Origin: Niveibacterium umoris | Lineage (GTDB): Bacteria > Pseudomonadota > Gammaproteobacteria > Burkholderiales > Rhodocyclaceae | Assembly (NCBI RefSeq): GCF_014197015.1 | Contig: NZ_JACIET010000002.1 | Location: forward strand, 1,116,001-1,180,000 | Direction: 5' to 3' | Length of the DNA stretch: 64,000 bases | Shown: piece by piece, positions 19,950 through 29,521 of the stretch | Layout: every line of letters starts with the position of its first letter | How positions within the stretch are numbered: position 1 is the first letter of the stretch | The notes under the pieces: generated by a model | Told to the model about the DNA's origin: nothing | Database searches by the model: none | Seen by the model: the letters and a program-made list of their open reading frames with translations, nothing else | Position numbers and translations under genes: made by a program

Positions 19950-22439
19950 ATGGTGGGTTTTGCTGGACCGGAAGCCGGTGTCACCGGTATCGCGCAGGCG
20001 CGATTGGACGAACTGACGCAACTCGATCACTTGCGTGAGACCGCGCCGCAGCGCGCGGCCGAGTTTGGCGAGGCGCTGCTCGATAGCGCGCTGAGTGGTT
20101 CGGATGCGGTGTTGGCCTCTGCAGTGCGACTGAGGCTGGGCGAAACGATGCGTGTGCTCGGCCGTATCGCCGATGCCACTGCACACTTGCAGGCCGCACT
20201 GGCCTTCTACGAATCGAGCGGCGATCGCTCCGGCGAGGCCTGGGCGCATCACCATCTGGCCACGGTGTGTGCCGCGAGCGGGCTGCTCGATCAGGCGCTG
20301 CGCCATATCGAGAATGCGCGCGACCTGTTCGAACTGCTCGACGAGGCGGCGGGCATGGCGCGCGCGCTGGTGACCGAGGCCGTCACCTACTCGAACACCG
20401 GGCGCCCACAAGAGGGTTTGCAACTGGCCGAACGCGCCGAGCGCATCTATCGACTGCGCTGCCCCGAGCGCGAGGTCGAACTCGGTTATGCCCTCTACAA
20501 CCGCGCGACGCCGCTGATCGCGCTGGGGCGCCCGGAAGAAGCAAGAGAGGCTTTGACCGAAGCGCTCGAAATCGGGCGGCGTAACGGTCCGGGCCGCCTG
20601 GCGGCACTGGCGCTGGGGCAGCTTGGCGTGATCCATCACCGCGCCGGCACGCTCGACGCCGCACGTGCGGACATCGAAGGCGCGATGCAGCTGGGCGAGA
20701 CGATGGGCGAACCGGTGGTGGTGGCCTGGAGCCGTTATCACCTCGCCTCGATTGCCACCGAAATCGGCGATAACGCTGCGTTCGACGCACACATGGATCG
20801 CGCGCTCGCCGTCGCTCAGAGTCACGGCCTGCTCGATTGCCATGTCGCCTGTCTTGACCAGTTGCACAAGCATTACGAGCGTATCGGGGATACGACCGCG
20901 GCGCTGGCAACGCACCGCGAACTGCTGGCCGCGCGCATGAATCAGCTTGAGCGGGCGAGTTCGTACAACCTGCGTTACATGCAGGCCGTGCGCTCGCTTG
21001 AAGATTCGCGTGCCAACAACGCCGAGCTGGAGGAACGGGTTTCAGAGCGAACCCGAGAGCTGTCTGAAACGGTGGATCGCTTGCAGCGCGAGATCGCGCG
21101 GCGCGAAGAGATTGAACGCCAGGTGCGCTTCCTCGCCGAACGCGATCCGCTGACGCGTTGTCCGAACCGCCGGGCGCTGATCTCGTTTCTCGGCGAAATG
21201 CTCGACGCGGCTGCCGGCGCGCAGCATGTCGCAGTGATCTTCATCGACGTCGACCGCTTCAAGCAGATCAATGACTCGCTGGGCCACACCGCTGGCGACG
21301 CCGTGTTGTGCGATGTGGCGCAGCGGCTTGGCATGGCCACCGGGGAAGGCGGCCTGCTGTCGCGCTATGGGGGCGACGAATTTGTCGCCGTGATCCCGCT
21401 CACGACGCCGGTCGAGGCCGGGCGCGCCCTAGCCGATCGCGAAATGGCCCAGTCGGTGGCCCGCGTGCGGCGCTGCTTCGAAAAACCCTTCAGCGTTGGC
21501 GACGAGCAGTTCTATCTGGATTGCAGCATCGGCGCGAGCCTGCACCCGCAGGATGGCAACGAGCCCGAATCACTGATCGCCTGCGCCGACATGGCGATGT
21601 ACGCGGTCAAGCAGTCCGGCCGGGGCGGCCACGCCCTCTTCGACGTGTCGCTGGCGGAGGCGGCCCACGAACGCCTGGCGCTGGAAAAATCGCTGCGCCA
21701 TGCAACCGAACGCGGTGAATTCGAATTGCGCTTCGAACCACGCGTGTCGTCGCGAGGGGGGCTGGTCGTCGCGCTTGAAGCATTGTTGCGCTGGCGCCAT
21801 CCGAAGCTCGGCTGGGTGCCGCCGTCGCGCTTCATCCCGATCGCCGAGGACACCGGAGAGATCGTGCCGATCGGTCGCTGGGTGCTGGAGCAGGCCTGCA
21901 TGCACCTGGCCGGCTGGCGCGCGATCGGGCATCACGACCTGCGCATTGCGGTCAACGTGTCGGCGCGCCAGATCAAGGACATCGAGTTGCTGCCGGCGAT
22001 CGAACATGCACTCAAGGCGAGCGGCCTGCCGCCTGATGCGCTCGAGCTGGAAGTGACGGAATCGCTGCTGATCGAAGACCCGGAGGGCGTGGCCCGGGTG
22101 CTCGGGCGTCTCAAGGGTGTCGGCGTGCGCATCTCGCTCGACGATTTCGGCATGGGTTACTCGAACCTGGCGATGCTCGCGCGCATGCCGCTCGACATCC
22201 TCAAGCTCGATCGCAGCCTCGTCGAGGAAATGGTGTGCAGCACCCGGGCTGCCACGGTGGTGGCTTCAATCGTCAGCCTGGCGCGGGGCCTGGGCCTCTC
22301 GGTCGTGGCCGAGGGCGTACAGGACGAAGGTACCCGCATCGCGCTGACTGCGCTCGCCTGCGAGAGCTTCCAGGGCTATCTCTTCTCGCAGCCGATGACC
22401 GCCGAAGAGGTCAGCGCGCGTCTCGCCGCGGTAGGCTGA
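19950..22439 (+). CDS. TPR-GGDEF-EAL protein (c-di-GMP synthase/phosphodiesterase)
   Basis: 829 aa. ATG 19950 is chosen over upstream in-frame starts because a GAGGAG ribosome-binding site precedes it and the upstream stretch is Cys-rich and unlike a protein. Residues about 15-340 are tetratricopeptide-like helical repeats. A coiled coil follows (A-N-N-A-E-L-E-E-R-V-S-E-R-T). Next is a GGDEF domain with intact G-G-D-E-F at 474-478 and F-I-D-V-D-R-F-K. The C-terminal EAL domain has E-A-L at 610-612, N-V-S-A-R-Q, E-V-T-E-S, D-D-F-G and V-A-E-G-V. The usual Y-Q-P near the EAL start reads F-E-P. No transmembrane segment: a cytosolic protein whose TPRs probably bind a partner. Both activities look possible. 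Confidence 0.9.
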   Translation: MVGFAGPEAGVTGIAQARLDELTQLDHLRETAPQRAAEFGEALLDSALSGSDAVLASAVRLRLGETMRVLGRIADATAHLQAALAFYESSGDRSGEAWAHHHLATVCAASGLLDQALRHIENARDLFELLDEAAGMARALVTEAVTYSNTGRPQEGLQLAERAERIYRLRCPEREVELGYALYNRATPLIALGRPEEAREALTEALEIGRRNGPGRLAALALGQLGVIHHRAGTLDAARADIEGAMQLGETMGEPVVVAWSRYHLASIATEIGDNAAFDAHMDRALAVAQSHGLLDCHVACLDQLHKHYERIGDTTAALATHRELLAARMNQLERASSYNLRYMQAVRSLEDSRANNAELEERVSERTRELSETVDRLQREIARREEIERQVRFLAERDPLTRCPNRRALISFLGEMLDAAAGAQHVAVIFIDVDRFKQINDSLGHTAGDAVLCDVAQRLGMATGEGGLLSRYGGDEFVAVIPLTTPVEAGRALADREMAQSVARVRRCFEKPFSVGDEQFYLDCSIGASLHPQDGNEPESLIACADMAMYAVKQSGRGGHALFDVSLAEAAHERLALEKSLRHATERGEFELRFEPRVSSRGGLVVALEALLRWRHPKLGWVPPSRFIPIAEDTGEIVPIGRWVLEQACMHLAGWRAIGHHDLRIAVNVSARQIKDIELLPAIEHALKASGLPPDALELEVTESLLIEDPEGVARVLGRLKGVGVRISLDDFGMGYSNLAMLARMPLDILKLDRSLVEEMVCSTRAATVVASIVSLARGLGLSVVAEGVQDEGTRIALTALACESFQGYLFSQPMTAEEVSARLAAVG

Positions 22440-22457
22440 GGCCCGCCGCGCGGCACA

Positions 22458-23975
22458 TCAGGCGAACAGCGCCTGCCACGACTGCAGCGCGCGCAGCCGC
22501 GCTGTCTTCTTGCGGTGGTGCGCTTCCATGCGTTGCAGCACGTCTGACAGCATGTCGACCGCTTCCAGGATGTACGGCCCCTTGTTCAGCATCACGCATT
22601 CGGCACGCACGCCCATCGCCGCATCGGTGATTTCGCTGCGCGACGGCTGGCCGCGCTTGGCCAGCGATTCGAGCACCTGCGTCGCCCATACGACCGGGAC
22701 CGAGGCGGCTTCGCAGAGCCACAGGATTTCTTCCTGGATCTCGGCAAGCCGCTGGTAACCGAGCTCCACTGCAAGGTCGCCGCGCGCGATCATCACCGCC
22801 GTCGGGTTACGGCCGGCCGATGCAACGATGATCTCCGGCAGGTTGCGCACCGCGCGCCGGGTCTCGATCTTCATCATCAGCGCCGGCGCTTTTGCACCGC
22901 GCCGCCCGGCGCTTTCCAGCGCGGACTGCAGACGGGCGACATCTTCCGCGCCCTGCACGAAGGAATAGCCGACGAGGTCGGCATGCTCGGCCACAAACGG
23001 CAGCGCGGCGAGGTCAGCATCGGTGAGCGCCGGAACGGCGAGTTCGGTGGCCGGGAAATTCAGGCCCTTGTCCGCCTTCAGGCGTTTGCCGTCCGACGGC
23101 GCCTGCGTGATCTGTACCTGCACCGCGCCGTGACGTCGATCGGTGATGCGGCCGCCGAGTTCGCCGTCGTCGACCCACACCGGGTCGCCATGGCGCAACT
23201 GGCCGATCACTTCGGGCAGGCTGCAACCGATCGCGCGATCGCCTTGCGGCGCGTCTGAAGGCGCGCGCGCCAGCCAGAAACTGTCACCGATGTTGAAGCG
23301 GTGCTTGTCGCTCTGGCCCTCGAACGTGGTCGTGCGCAGCTTCGGCCCCCCCAGATCCATCAGCACGCGTGTGCGAGGCGGCATGCCCAGTTGCTGTTCG
23401 GCGGCGCGCAGCGAGCGGATCATGCCGGCCCAGGTGGTTTCGTCGTCATGGGCGCAATTGATGCGGACGATCTCCATGCCGCGCTGCAACAGCCCGCGCA
23501 GGAAGTCCACATCGTCGGCTGCCGTGGGGGGCAGCGTCACCATGATGCGTGTGCGGCGATGCGGGTTCGGAATCCCGAAGACGCGCAGGCTCTCTTCATC
23601 AAGGCGCTGGTTTCCCGCCACGAAATCGCCGCGCGAGGGCAGATTCGGCTGCTGTTCGGCAGGAATGCCAGCCGCGCGGGCAACCAGTGCGGCAATCGCA
23701 GTCAGCGATTCGGTTGCGCGCGACTCGCTGCGACCCAGCGACGACAGGCCGAAGCGGGCCAGCTCTTCCTGCAGCGCGCACAGGTCACGCCGGCGCAGCG
23801 CCAGGTAACAGGCGAGGTTGCGCGCGGAAGGCGCAAATTCGGCGCGGCGTATCCAGTTCGCCCATTGGTCGACCAGCGATTCACCTTCGTCGACGATGTC
23901 GGTGCGCAGTGCCTCGAGTTCCGAAAAGAGGTTGGTGAGGTGAAGCGAAGTCTTGTCGGCGACCGTTGCAGGCAT
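22458..23975 (-). CDS. Pyruvate-kinase-like protein lacking the C-terminal domain
   Basis: 505 aa. Residues about 140-480 resemble the pyruvate kinase A/B barrel: E-I-V-R-I-N-C-A-H in place of the usual R-x-N-x-S-H, M-K-I-E-T, I-A-R-G-D-L-A-V-E-L-G and W-A-T-Q-V-L-E-S. The regulatory C-domain is missing. Instead there is an N-terminal extension of about 140 residues, partly helical (N-L-F-S-E-L-E-A-L-R), not found in ordinary pyruvate kinases. It may transfer phosphate between PEP and pyruvate, or be a divergent family member with another role. ppdK in this window catalyses related chemistry. It is convergent with the GGDEF-EAL gene. Confidence 0.75.
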   Translation of the reverse strand: MPATVADKTSLHLTNLFSELEALRTDIVDEGESLVDQWANWIRRAEFAPSARNLACYLALRRRDLCALQEELARFGLSSLGRSESRATESLTAIAALVARAAGIPAEQQPNLPSRGDFVAGNQRLDEESLRVFGIPNPHRRTRIMVTLPPTAADDVDFLRGLLQRGMEIVRINCAHDDETTWAGMIRSLRAAEQQLGMPPRTRVLMDLGGPKLRTTTFEGQSDKHRFNIGDSFWLARAPSDAPQGDRAIGCSLPEVIGQLRHGDPVWVDDGELGGRITDRRHGAVQVQITQAPSDGKRLKADKGLNFPATELAVPALTDADLAALPFVAEHADLVGYSFVQGAEDVARLQSALESAGRRGAKAPALMMKIETRRAVRNLPEIIVASAGRNPTAVMIARGDLAVELGYQRLAEIQEEILWLCEAASVPVVWATQVLESLAKRGQPSRSEITDAAMGVRAECVMLNKGPYILEAVDMLSDVLQRMEAHHRKKTARLRALQSWQALFA

Positions 23976-24046
23976 GTGTGATCCCTCATTGTGGGCGGGG
24001 GGAGCAGCCAGGCATCGTCGTTGATTCCTGTTGCAGACCGATGTCA

Positions 24047-24080
24047 GCGCAATTCAAGAAAGCAGCGGCGGATGCCGTTA
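24047..24080 (+). promoter_or_regulatory. Candidate FliA (sigma-28) promoter of the chemotaxis receptor gene
   Basis: TCAAGAAA (24054-24061), 12 bases, then GCCGTTA (24074-24080) resembles the flagellar sigma factor promoter pattern TCAAGTTT-N11-GCCGATAA. It lies 53 bases before the ATG of the methyl-accepting protein. The 15 bases 24047-24061 repeat those at 19703-19717. Confidence 0.5.
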
Positions 24081-24132
24081 GCTGGCATTACGCACTGCGG
24101 TGCCAACAAGATCGATTCGGGGTGGAGCGTTC

Positions 24133-25620
24133 ATGACAACAATGATCATGCGACTGTCGCAGTCGCGCGAGGGGGTATTTTTTGCGGCGCGTTCCGTGAC
24201 CGACAAACTGCTGCTCGGACTCCTCGGTCTGTTCAGTCTGGTGGCGATTGCGCTGGGGGCCGCGCAAGACCAGTGGGGGCTGGCGGGCGGGGTCGCCGCC
24301 GTGGCGCTGCTGCCTCTGCTGATCGCACATCGCGCTGCGCCGGGCGAATCGGTCACCCGCATTGTCGCCGCGCTGGCTACCGTGCTTGTTTCGGTGACGC
24401 TGCTGCACCTGTCCGGCGGTGCGGTCTGGACACGCCTGGCCGCAGTGGCCCTGGTGATGATGTTGCTCGGCTATTGCGACATGAAGCTGATGGTCGGCGC
24501 CGCGATCTTGTGGACAGTGTCGTGCGCCGTGTGGAACAGCCAGCACGGTGCTGCCAATGGTGCCGTAGCGGGTGAAGCGGCCGCGATGGTGGTGCTGATC
24601 GCGGTGCTCGCCTTTCTCAGCTACATGCTGCGCACGGTGTTGTGGCGAGCCCAGGTGGGTGCCGAGTTCGCGCGTAGCGTCAAGGAAGGCAAGCTTGATT
24701 TCCGGTTCGAGGCGCGCGAGGTGGCGCGCAGTCCGATGATTGCCGCGATGGACGCCATGCAGGTCGATCTGCGCGGCACGGTTGGGGTCGCGGCCGCGAC
24801 TGCTCGCGAACTGGTCGAGACGGCCGCCGAACTGGCGGCGGCAAGCGAGCGGATTTCCGCGGGCGTGCAGGCGCAGGCCGACGCCAGTGCCAGTGCCGGC
24901 AACGTGGCCAGCGACATGGAGCAGACGGTCGGCACGATCGCAGAGCGCGCCTCCGAAGCAGCCAATGCGGCGGCACGCTCACGCGAGGCTGCGCGCGATG
25001 GCGGTGCCGTCATCGGTGAAGCCGCCGATGCGATGCGTCGCATGGCCGAGGCGGTGGAGGCGGCTTCGGCCTCGGTGGAAACCCTGGGCGCGAAGTCCGA
25101 GGCGGTTGGGCAGGTGGTGCAGATGATCAAATCCGTCGCAGAGCAGACCAACCTGCTGGCGCTGAACGCCGCCATCGAAGCCGCACGCGCGGGCGAGGCC
25201 GGGCGCGGCTTCGCGGTCGTCGCCGATGAGGTGCGCAAGCTGTCGGAACAGACCAATCGTGCGACCGGCGACATCACGAAGATGGTCAGTGAGATCCTGT
25301 CGGTCAAGAGCGACGTCACCACCCGCATGTCGCATGCGGTGAAGGAAGTGGAGGCCGGGCTTGGCAATGCGGAGCGCGCAAGCGGCGCGATCGAGGCGAT
25401 CCTGCGTCGCGCCAGTCGTGTCGACGACAACATCGCCGGTATCGAAGAGGCGCTGCGTACCCAGCGCGATGCCGCGCATTCGGTGGCGTCGGCTGTGGCG
25501 AGACTGAGCGAGATCGCATCGCAGGCCAGTGGCGAGAGCGCAGCCATCGCGGGCCGCTCGCAGCAGCTCGCTCAGACTGCGCGTGATCTCCACGGCGCGG
25601 TGGAGCGGTTTGATCACTGA
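24133..25620 (+). CDS. Methyl-accepting chemotaxis protein with a multi-helix membrane N-terminus
   Basis: 495 aa. ATG 24133 has a GGTGGAG ribosome-binding site. Residues about 15-180 contain five or six hydrophobic helices with hardly any periplasmic domain, so the sensing module is embedded in the membrane rather than a Cache or four-helix bundle. The remainder is the cytoplasmic signalling coiled coil with the highly conserved hairpin tip ([18 protein letters not shown]) that binds CheW and CheA. No pentapeptide tether is seen at the C-terminus. It is probably expressed with motility genes from the FliA-like promoter at 24047-24080. The ligand is unknown; an energy or redox taxis role would suit the context. 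Confidence 0.88.
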   Translation: MTTMIMRLSQSREGVFFAARSVTDKLLLGLLGLFSLVAIALGAAQDQWGLAGGVAAVALLPLLIAHRAAPGESVTRIVAALATVLVSVTLLHLSGGAVWTRLAAVALVMMLLGYCDMKLMVGAAILWTVSCAVWNSQHGAANGAVAGEAAAMVVLIAVLAFLSYMLRTVLWRAQVGAEFARSVKEGKLDFRFEAREVARSPMIAAMDAMQVDLRGTVGVAAATARELVETAAELAAASERISAGVQAQADASASAGNVASDMEQTVGTIAERASEAANAAARSREAARDGGAVIGEAADAMRRMAEAVEAASASVETLGAKSEAVGQVVQMIKSVAEQTNLLALNAAIEAARAGEAGRGFAVVADEVRKLSEQTNRATGDITKMVSEILSVKSDVTTRMSHAVKEVEAGLGNAERASGAIEAILRRASRVDDNIAGIEEALRTQRDAAHSVASAVARLSEIASQASGESAAIAGRSQQLAQTARDLHGAVERFDH

Positions 25621-25913
25621 AACCACGCACAGTTGTTCTGCGTGAAATGACTGCCTGAGCCGACTCTAGTGTGTTTCCAACATATTTCACATTGATCTGA
25701 ATTGCTGGCCTGGCAGATGTCGACTGGCCGCATGCGATCTGGTTAGACTGCGCCCCACTCTGCCACGCCGTACAAAAAGGCAGATGCTAAAAATGCAGAT
25801 TCCGGTAGCTTCGCGCCAGTCCAGGAATCGAACCAGAGGATGGAGACAAGCCAGAAGAACGACGCCGCCCTGAGACAGCGGTGATCGGTGAGTGCCAGCA
25901 CTGACCGAAATTG
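25621..25913. other. Non-coding gap after the chemotaxis receptor gene
   Basis: About 290 bases between the receptor stop and the bidirectional terminator. No coding frame with protein-like composition is seen. It contains AT-richer patches (near 25670-25700 and 25775-25800) unlike the neighbours. A long 3' untranslated region or a small RNA ending at the hairpin 25914-25942 is possible. A T-loop-like string near 25830 was tested for a tRNA and rejected. Confidence 0.3.
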
Positions 25914-25951
25914 CGGGCCGATCCCTTGCGGGAGTCGGCCCGTGTGTTTTT
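25914..25951. terminator. Bidirectional terminator, chemotaxis receptor / patB
   Basis: CGGGCCGATCCC (25914-25925) pairs with GGGAGTCGGCCCG (25930-25942) with one bulged base and a TTGC loop, followed by TGTGTTTTT on the plus strand. It lies between convergent genes, 26 bases beyond the patB stop on the minus strand. Confidence 0.75.
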
Positions 25952-25967
25952 CGGGCCCGGCTGATTG

Positions 25968-27107
25968 TCAGAGTGTGGCGAGTGCGCGTTCGAATCGATC
26001 GAGACCGACTTGCAACGTGCTGCGCGGGCAGCCGAAGTTGAGCCGCACAAACCCGGGGGCGCCAAACGCGGCGCCGTCTGAAAGGCCCAGCCCCGCCGAT
26101 TCAAAGTGCCGCGAAGGGTTCTCCAGCCCCAGCGCGCGGCAGTCGATCCAGGCCAGATAGGTGGCTTCAACCGGTGTCATCCGCACGCCCGGCAGGCGCG
26201 CCATGGTGGCTTCGACAAGACGGGCGTTCGCGGCAAGGTAGTCGATCAGCGCGCGGCGCCAGGGTTCGCCGTCTCGGAATGCGGCTTCCATCGCCACCAG
26301 TCCGAACTGGTTCACATGCGGCACGATGCCCGCCATGGTGTGCGTGAAGCGGCGACGCAGCGCTGCATCCGGGATCACCGCGAACGCGGCACCAAGGCCG
26401 GGTATGTTGAAGGTCTTGGATGGCGCCATCAAGGTGATGGTGCGGCGGGCGATCTGCGGGTCCAGTGCCGCAAGCGGCATGTGGCGCGCCGCCGGATCGA
26501 GCACCAGGCCGCAGTGGATTTCGTCCGAGCAGACGATCAGATCGTGGCGTTCGGCGAGTGCGGCTACCTTGCGCAGTTCGGCCTCGCTCCAGGCGCGGCC
26601 GACCGGGTTGTGCGGGTGGCAGAACAACCACAGCCGGCTGCCCGCCAGCGCCGCGTCGGTGCCATCGAAATCCAGTTCCCAGCGCTCTTCGCGGCGAACC
26701 AGGCCATGCGTTGCGAGTCGCCGTTCTCCGAGCTCCGGTGCGGACAGGAAGGGCGGGTAGACCGGCGTCGCGGCAAACACTTGCTCGCCGGGTTCGGTTG
26801 CGGCCCTGACGGTGACGTTGATGCCGCAGACCAGACCCGGCAGCCACACCAGCCACTGTGGATCGACCTTCCAGGCAAAGGCGCTTGCCAGATGCTCGAG
26901 CGTGGCCTCCACCAGATCCGGCGTCGAGACGCAGTAGGTGAAGTGCCCGAAGGCGACTTCCTTTTGCAAGGCGGCAATGACTGGGGGCGGGGCAGCGAAA
27001 TCCATGTCGGCGACCCACATCGGCAGGATTTCCTGATTCGCGTAGCGCGACCACTTCATCGAAATTGCACGATCGTGCAGCGGAAGGGGGGTGTCGAAAT
27101 CGAACAT
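25968..27107 (-). CDS. patB: PatB/MalY-family C-S lyase (PLP aminotransferase fold)
   Basis: 379 aa fold-type I PLP enzyme. The start at 27107 (M-F-D-F-D-T-P) fits the family N-terminus M-x-F-D. Conserved features include W-V-A-D-M-D-F, F-C-H-P-H-N-P-V-G-R, V-C-S-D-E-I-H-C-G and the PLP lysine Lys231 in A-P-S-K-T-F-N. These match cystathionine beta-lyase/PatB-type C-S lyases, which cleave cystathionine or cysteine conjugates to pyruvate, ammonia and a thiol. MalY is a relative with a regulatory side role. It is monocistronic and cytosolic. Confidence 0.88.
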   Translation of the reverse strand: MFDFDTPLPLHDRAISMKWSRYANQEILPMWVADMDFAAPPPVIAALQKEVAFGHFTYCVSTPDLVEATLEHLASAFAWKVDPQWLVWLPGLVCGINVTVRAATEPGEQVFAATPVYPPFLSAPELGERRLATHGLVRREERWELDFDGTDAALAGSRLWLFCHPHNPVGRAWSEAELRKVAALAERHDLIVCSDEIHCGLVLDPAARHMPLAALDPQIARRTITLMAPSKTFNIPGLGAAFAVIPDAALRRRFTHTMAGIVPHVNQFGLVAMEAAFRDGEPWRRALIDYLAANARLVEATMARLPGVRMTPVEATYLAWIDCRALGLENPSRHFESAGLGLSDGAAFGAPGFVRLNFGCPRSTLQVGLDRFERALATL

Positions 27108-27199
27108 GGTGGATGCGCTCGCGACGAGGAGCGCCGATCTTACTCCCATGCCATCGGCCTGCAGCGGCAAGCTGCGGCCAAGTGTGTGGCTTTACCTTC

Positions 27200-28507
27200 T
27201 CAGGCGTGGTGTCTGCGCTTGATCGCGTACATGCGGTTATCCGCAAAGCGGATCAGTGCGTCGGCGGTGGCTTCGTCGTCTGGAAACACCGCCACCCCGA
27301 TCGAACTGCCGACCGCGGCGCAGATGCCGCCGAGGTCGACCGGCTCGCCGATGCTGCGTTCGATATCCGCGGAGACGCGCGCGATGGTTTCGCGCGTCGG
27401 CAGGTTGGTCAGGACCACGACGAATTCGTCGCCGCCCCAGCGCACCACCACGTCGCTGCTGCGCACAACACCGCGCAGCCGCTCGGCGGACACCTGCAGC
27501 ACCCGATCGCCGATGTCATGCCCGAGTTCGTCGTTGATCTGTTTGAAGCGGTCGAGGTCGATGAACAGCAGCGCGGCGCGGGTGCCGGCCGAACGCGCCT
27601 CTTCGATCGCGCCGCGCAGCTTGTGTTCGAGCACGCTGCGATTGGGCAGGCCGGTCAACAAGTCGTGACTGGCGCGGAACTCCGCAAGCAAGGTCTGCTG
27701 CTTCGACTGCGTGATGTCGCTGGCTGTGCCGATATGGCCGTTGACGCGGCCGTTCGCGTCGAACAGCGGCGCTGTTTCGCAGCGCACCCACACCACGCGC
27801 CCCTGCGGTGCGCGCAGCCGGAATTCTTCGGCCATGCGCTGGCGTGCATTGCGCGCATCGATCCAGCGCCGCTCGACCCGTGCAGCGTCGTCCGGGTGCA
27901 CGCCGGCGATCCAGCCGGCGCCGGCTGCATCGGCCGCGGGCAGGCCGGTCATCGTGCTCCAGCGGTCGTTCACAAACACGTACCGGCCTTGGTCGTCGAT
28001 TTCGAAGATGCCGACCGGCGCCTGGCGGGCCAGTTCGCGCAAGCGGCTGTCGCTGCGCGCCAATTCGGCCTGCGCCCGCGCCAGGGCATCGAGTTCGTTC
28101 TCCAGCTGAGCGGCCTGATTGCGCAGCAGGCGCTCGCGTTTGACCGTGTCCGTCACATCAATGACCTGCAGCAGCGCGAGGCGACCGCCTGATGCGCGGG
28201 CGAGTGGCGTGACGCGGATCGATTGCCTGATCGGTTCGCCGCTGTCGGGGTCGTGCAAGGGCAGCGGAAAGGGCTGCAAGGCGTAGGACAGCAGGCTTGC
28301 ACGCCCGGCCTTCTGTGCCTCGGCAACCGCTCGCTGAATCCGCGGATCGAGCGCACCGAAGAGGTCCTCCAGTGCGCGTCCAAGCGCATCCTCTTGGCGG
28401 ACCTTCGCGCGGGTCGCGATCCAGTCGTTCCAGACGGTCACCTGACCCCGGTCGTCGAGCGCGATGATGCCGGTCTGCAGCGCGTCGACAAGGTCGCCGG
28501 TATTCAT
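27200..28507 (-). CDS. PAS-PAS-GGDEF diguanylate cyclase
   Basis: 435 aa cytosolic protein. Residues about 5-115 and 145-265 are PAS domains; the second has the I-F-E-I-D-D-Q-G-R-Y-V-F-V-N-D-R-W pattern and a PAC-type end. A coiled coil lies between them. The GGDEF domain starts at D-L-L-T-G-L-P-N-R and has an intact G-G-D-E-F at 358-362 and I-D-L-D-R-F-K-Q-I-N-D, so it should make c-di-GMP. It is the third gene of an operon with the cheY-like and cheC-like genes; only 7 bases separate it from cheC. This suggests that a chemotaxis-type phospho-relay influences c-di-GMP output. Confidence 0.92.
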   Translation of the reverse strand: MNTGDLVDALQTGIIALDDRGQVTVWNDWIATRAKVRQEDALGRALEDLFGALDPRIQRAVAEAQKAGRASLLSYALQPFPLPLHDPDSGEPIRQSIRVTPLARASGGRLALLQVIDVTDTVKRERLLRNQAAQLENELDALARAQAELARSDSRLRELARQAPVGIFEIDDQGRYVFVNDRWSTMTGLPAADAAGAGWIAGVHPDDAARVERRWIDARNARQRMAEEFRLRAPQGRVVWVRCETAPLFDANGRVNGHIGTASDITQSKQQTLLAEFRASHDLLTGLPNRSVLEHKLRGAIEEARSAGTRAALLFIDLDRFKQINDELGHDIGDRVLQVSAERLRGVVRSSDVVVRWGGDEFVVVLTNLPTRETIARVSADIERSIGEPVDLGGICAAVGSSIGVAVFPDDEATADALIRFADNRMYAIKRRHHA

Positions 28508-28514
28508 CGAGACG

Positions 28515-29123
28515 TCAGATATTGAAGGCGGCGCCGACCTTGTCGACGAACGCGCGGATCGACTCGAGATCCATCATGAACATCACGAAGCCTTCGATGT
28601 TCGTCGATTCCAGCCGCATGCCGATGCGCGCCACCAGCACGGTGGAGCCGGCGCTGCGTTCGAGCAGGCTATGCGCATCGGCGAGGATCACGCGCGGCAG
28701 GCTGCCGGGAATTTCACGCCCGAGGATCCCGGCGATACTCCCCATGCAGGCGTTGATGATGATGTTGCCAATCTCGGCGAGCGCGTCCTGCTCCAGCTCG
28801 GTAATGCGGTGGATGGGCGTGGGCTCGTTGAGCAGGCGGCGCACCACTTCGAGCCCGCCTTCCTCCGAAAACACCAGCAGCGTGTCGGCTTCGAACACCG
28901 ATTCGGTTGAAAAGCGTTGCAACACACCGCACAGGCGTTGCCCGCCCTGGCCGATGTCCACCGCCTGCGCGACCTCTTCACGTGGCATCAGCGCGACCCA
29001 GGGCACCGACAGCAACACCTCTTCGCCGACGATCTGCGAAAAGACGGAGGCCGCTTCGCCGAGCGCGATGTTGAAGGTTTCGCCGAGCGCGTCGAGTTGC
29101 AGTTCGCTGAGCGCGAGCGTCAT
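28515..29123 (-). CDS. CheC-family CheY-phosphatase
   Basis: 202 aa. It has two copies of the CheC/FliY/CheX active-site helix E-x2-N: Glu15-Asn18 (L-G-E-T-F-N-I-A) and Glu117-Asn120 (A-E-I-G-N-I-I-I-N-A). CheC-type proteins dephosphorylate CheY-P. The gene starts inside the stop of the response-regulator gene (ATGA overlap, 29120-29123), so the likely substrate is its neighbour. CheC in a betaproteobacterium is less usual than CheZ, and its single-receiver partner plus diguanylate cyclase make this look like a dedicated relay rather than the main flagellar switch pathway. Confidence 0.85.
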   Translation of the reverse strand: MTLALSELQLDALGETFNIALGEAASVFSQIVGEEVLLSVPWVALMPREEVAQAVDIGQGGQRLCGVLQRFSTESVFEADTLLVFSEEGGLEVVRRLLNEPTPIHRITELEQDALAEIGNIIINACMGSIAGILGREIPGSLPRVILADAHSLLERSAGSTVLVARIGMRLESTNIEGFVMFMMDLESIRAFVDKVGAAFNI

Positions 29124-29494
29124 GTCTGCGGGAAGGCGTCGTCAAGGATCTGCGCGATCACTGCCTCGCTGATCGGCTTGCGGTAGAAGCGCACCCCCTG
29201 GGCCTCGGCGCGCTGGCGCACCGCTTCCTGCACATTCGCGGTGAGCAGTGCGAGACGCACATCCGGTTGCAGCGCATGCAGCGCGCTGGCGAGTTCGAGC
29301 CCGTTCATGCCGGGCATGTTCATGTCGAGGATCGCGAGATCCAGGTGGCGATCCCTCGCTTGCGCGAGGGCCTGTTCCCCATCGGCACCTTCGACCACAT
29401 CGCTGCCAGGACGCAGATGCATGACCAGCGAGCGGCTCATCATCCGAGAGACACGGCTGTCGTCGACGACCAGGACGGTGAGCGGTTGAGTCAT
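29120..29494 (-). CDS. CheY-like single-domain response regulator
   Basis: 124 aa, receiver domain only. Acidic pocket Asp11-Asp12, phospho-acceptor Asp57 (A-I-L-D-M-N-M-P-G), Thr85 and Lys106 (F-Y-R-K-P) are all present. First gene of the cheY-cheC-GGDEF operon, with a good ribosome-binding site (GAGGAGGCC) and a strong FliA-type promoter just upstream. It probably carries the signal from a CheA-like kinase encoded elsewhere. Confidence 0.92.
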   Translation of the reverse strand: MTQPLTVLVVDDSRVSRMMSRSLVMHLRPGSDVVEGADGEQALAQARDRHLDLAILDMNMPGMNGLELASALHALQPDVRLALLTANVQEAVRQRAEAQGVRFYRKPISEAVIAQILDDAFPQT

Positions 29495-29521
29495 GTTCGG
29501 GCCTCCTCAGGCTGATGCTTG

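Noticed and set aside
25810-25870. T-loop-like string suggesting a tRNA on the minus strand
   Set aside because: The flanking bases do not pair into acceptor, D or anticodon arms, and the T stem has a central mismatch.
25840-25900. Resemblance to a cobalamin riboswitch box
   Set aside because: Only a loose match to the B12 box, without the other conserved blocks, and the adjacent minus-strand gene is not B12-related.
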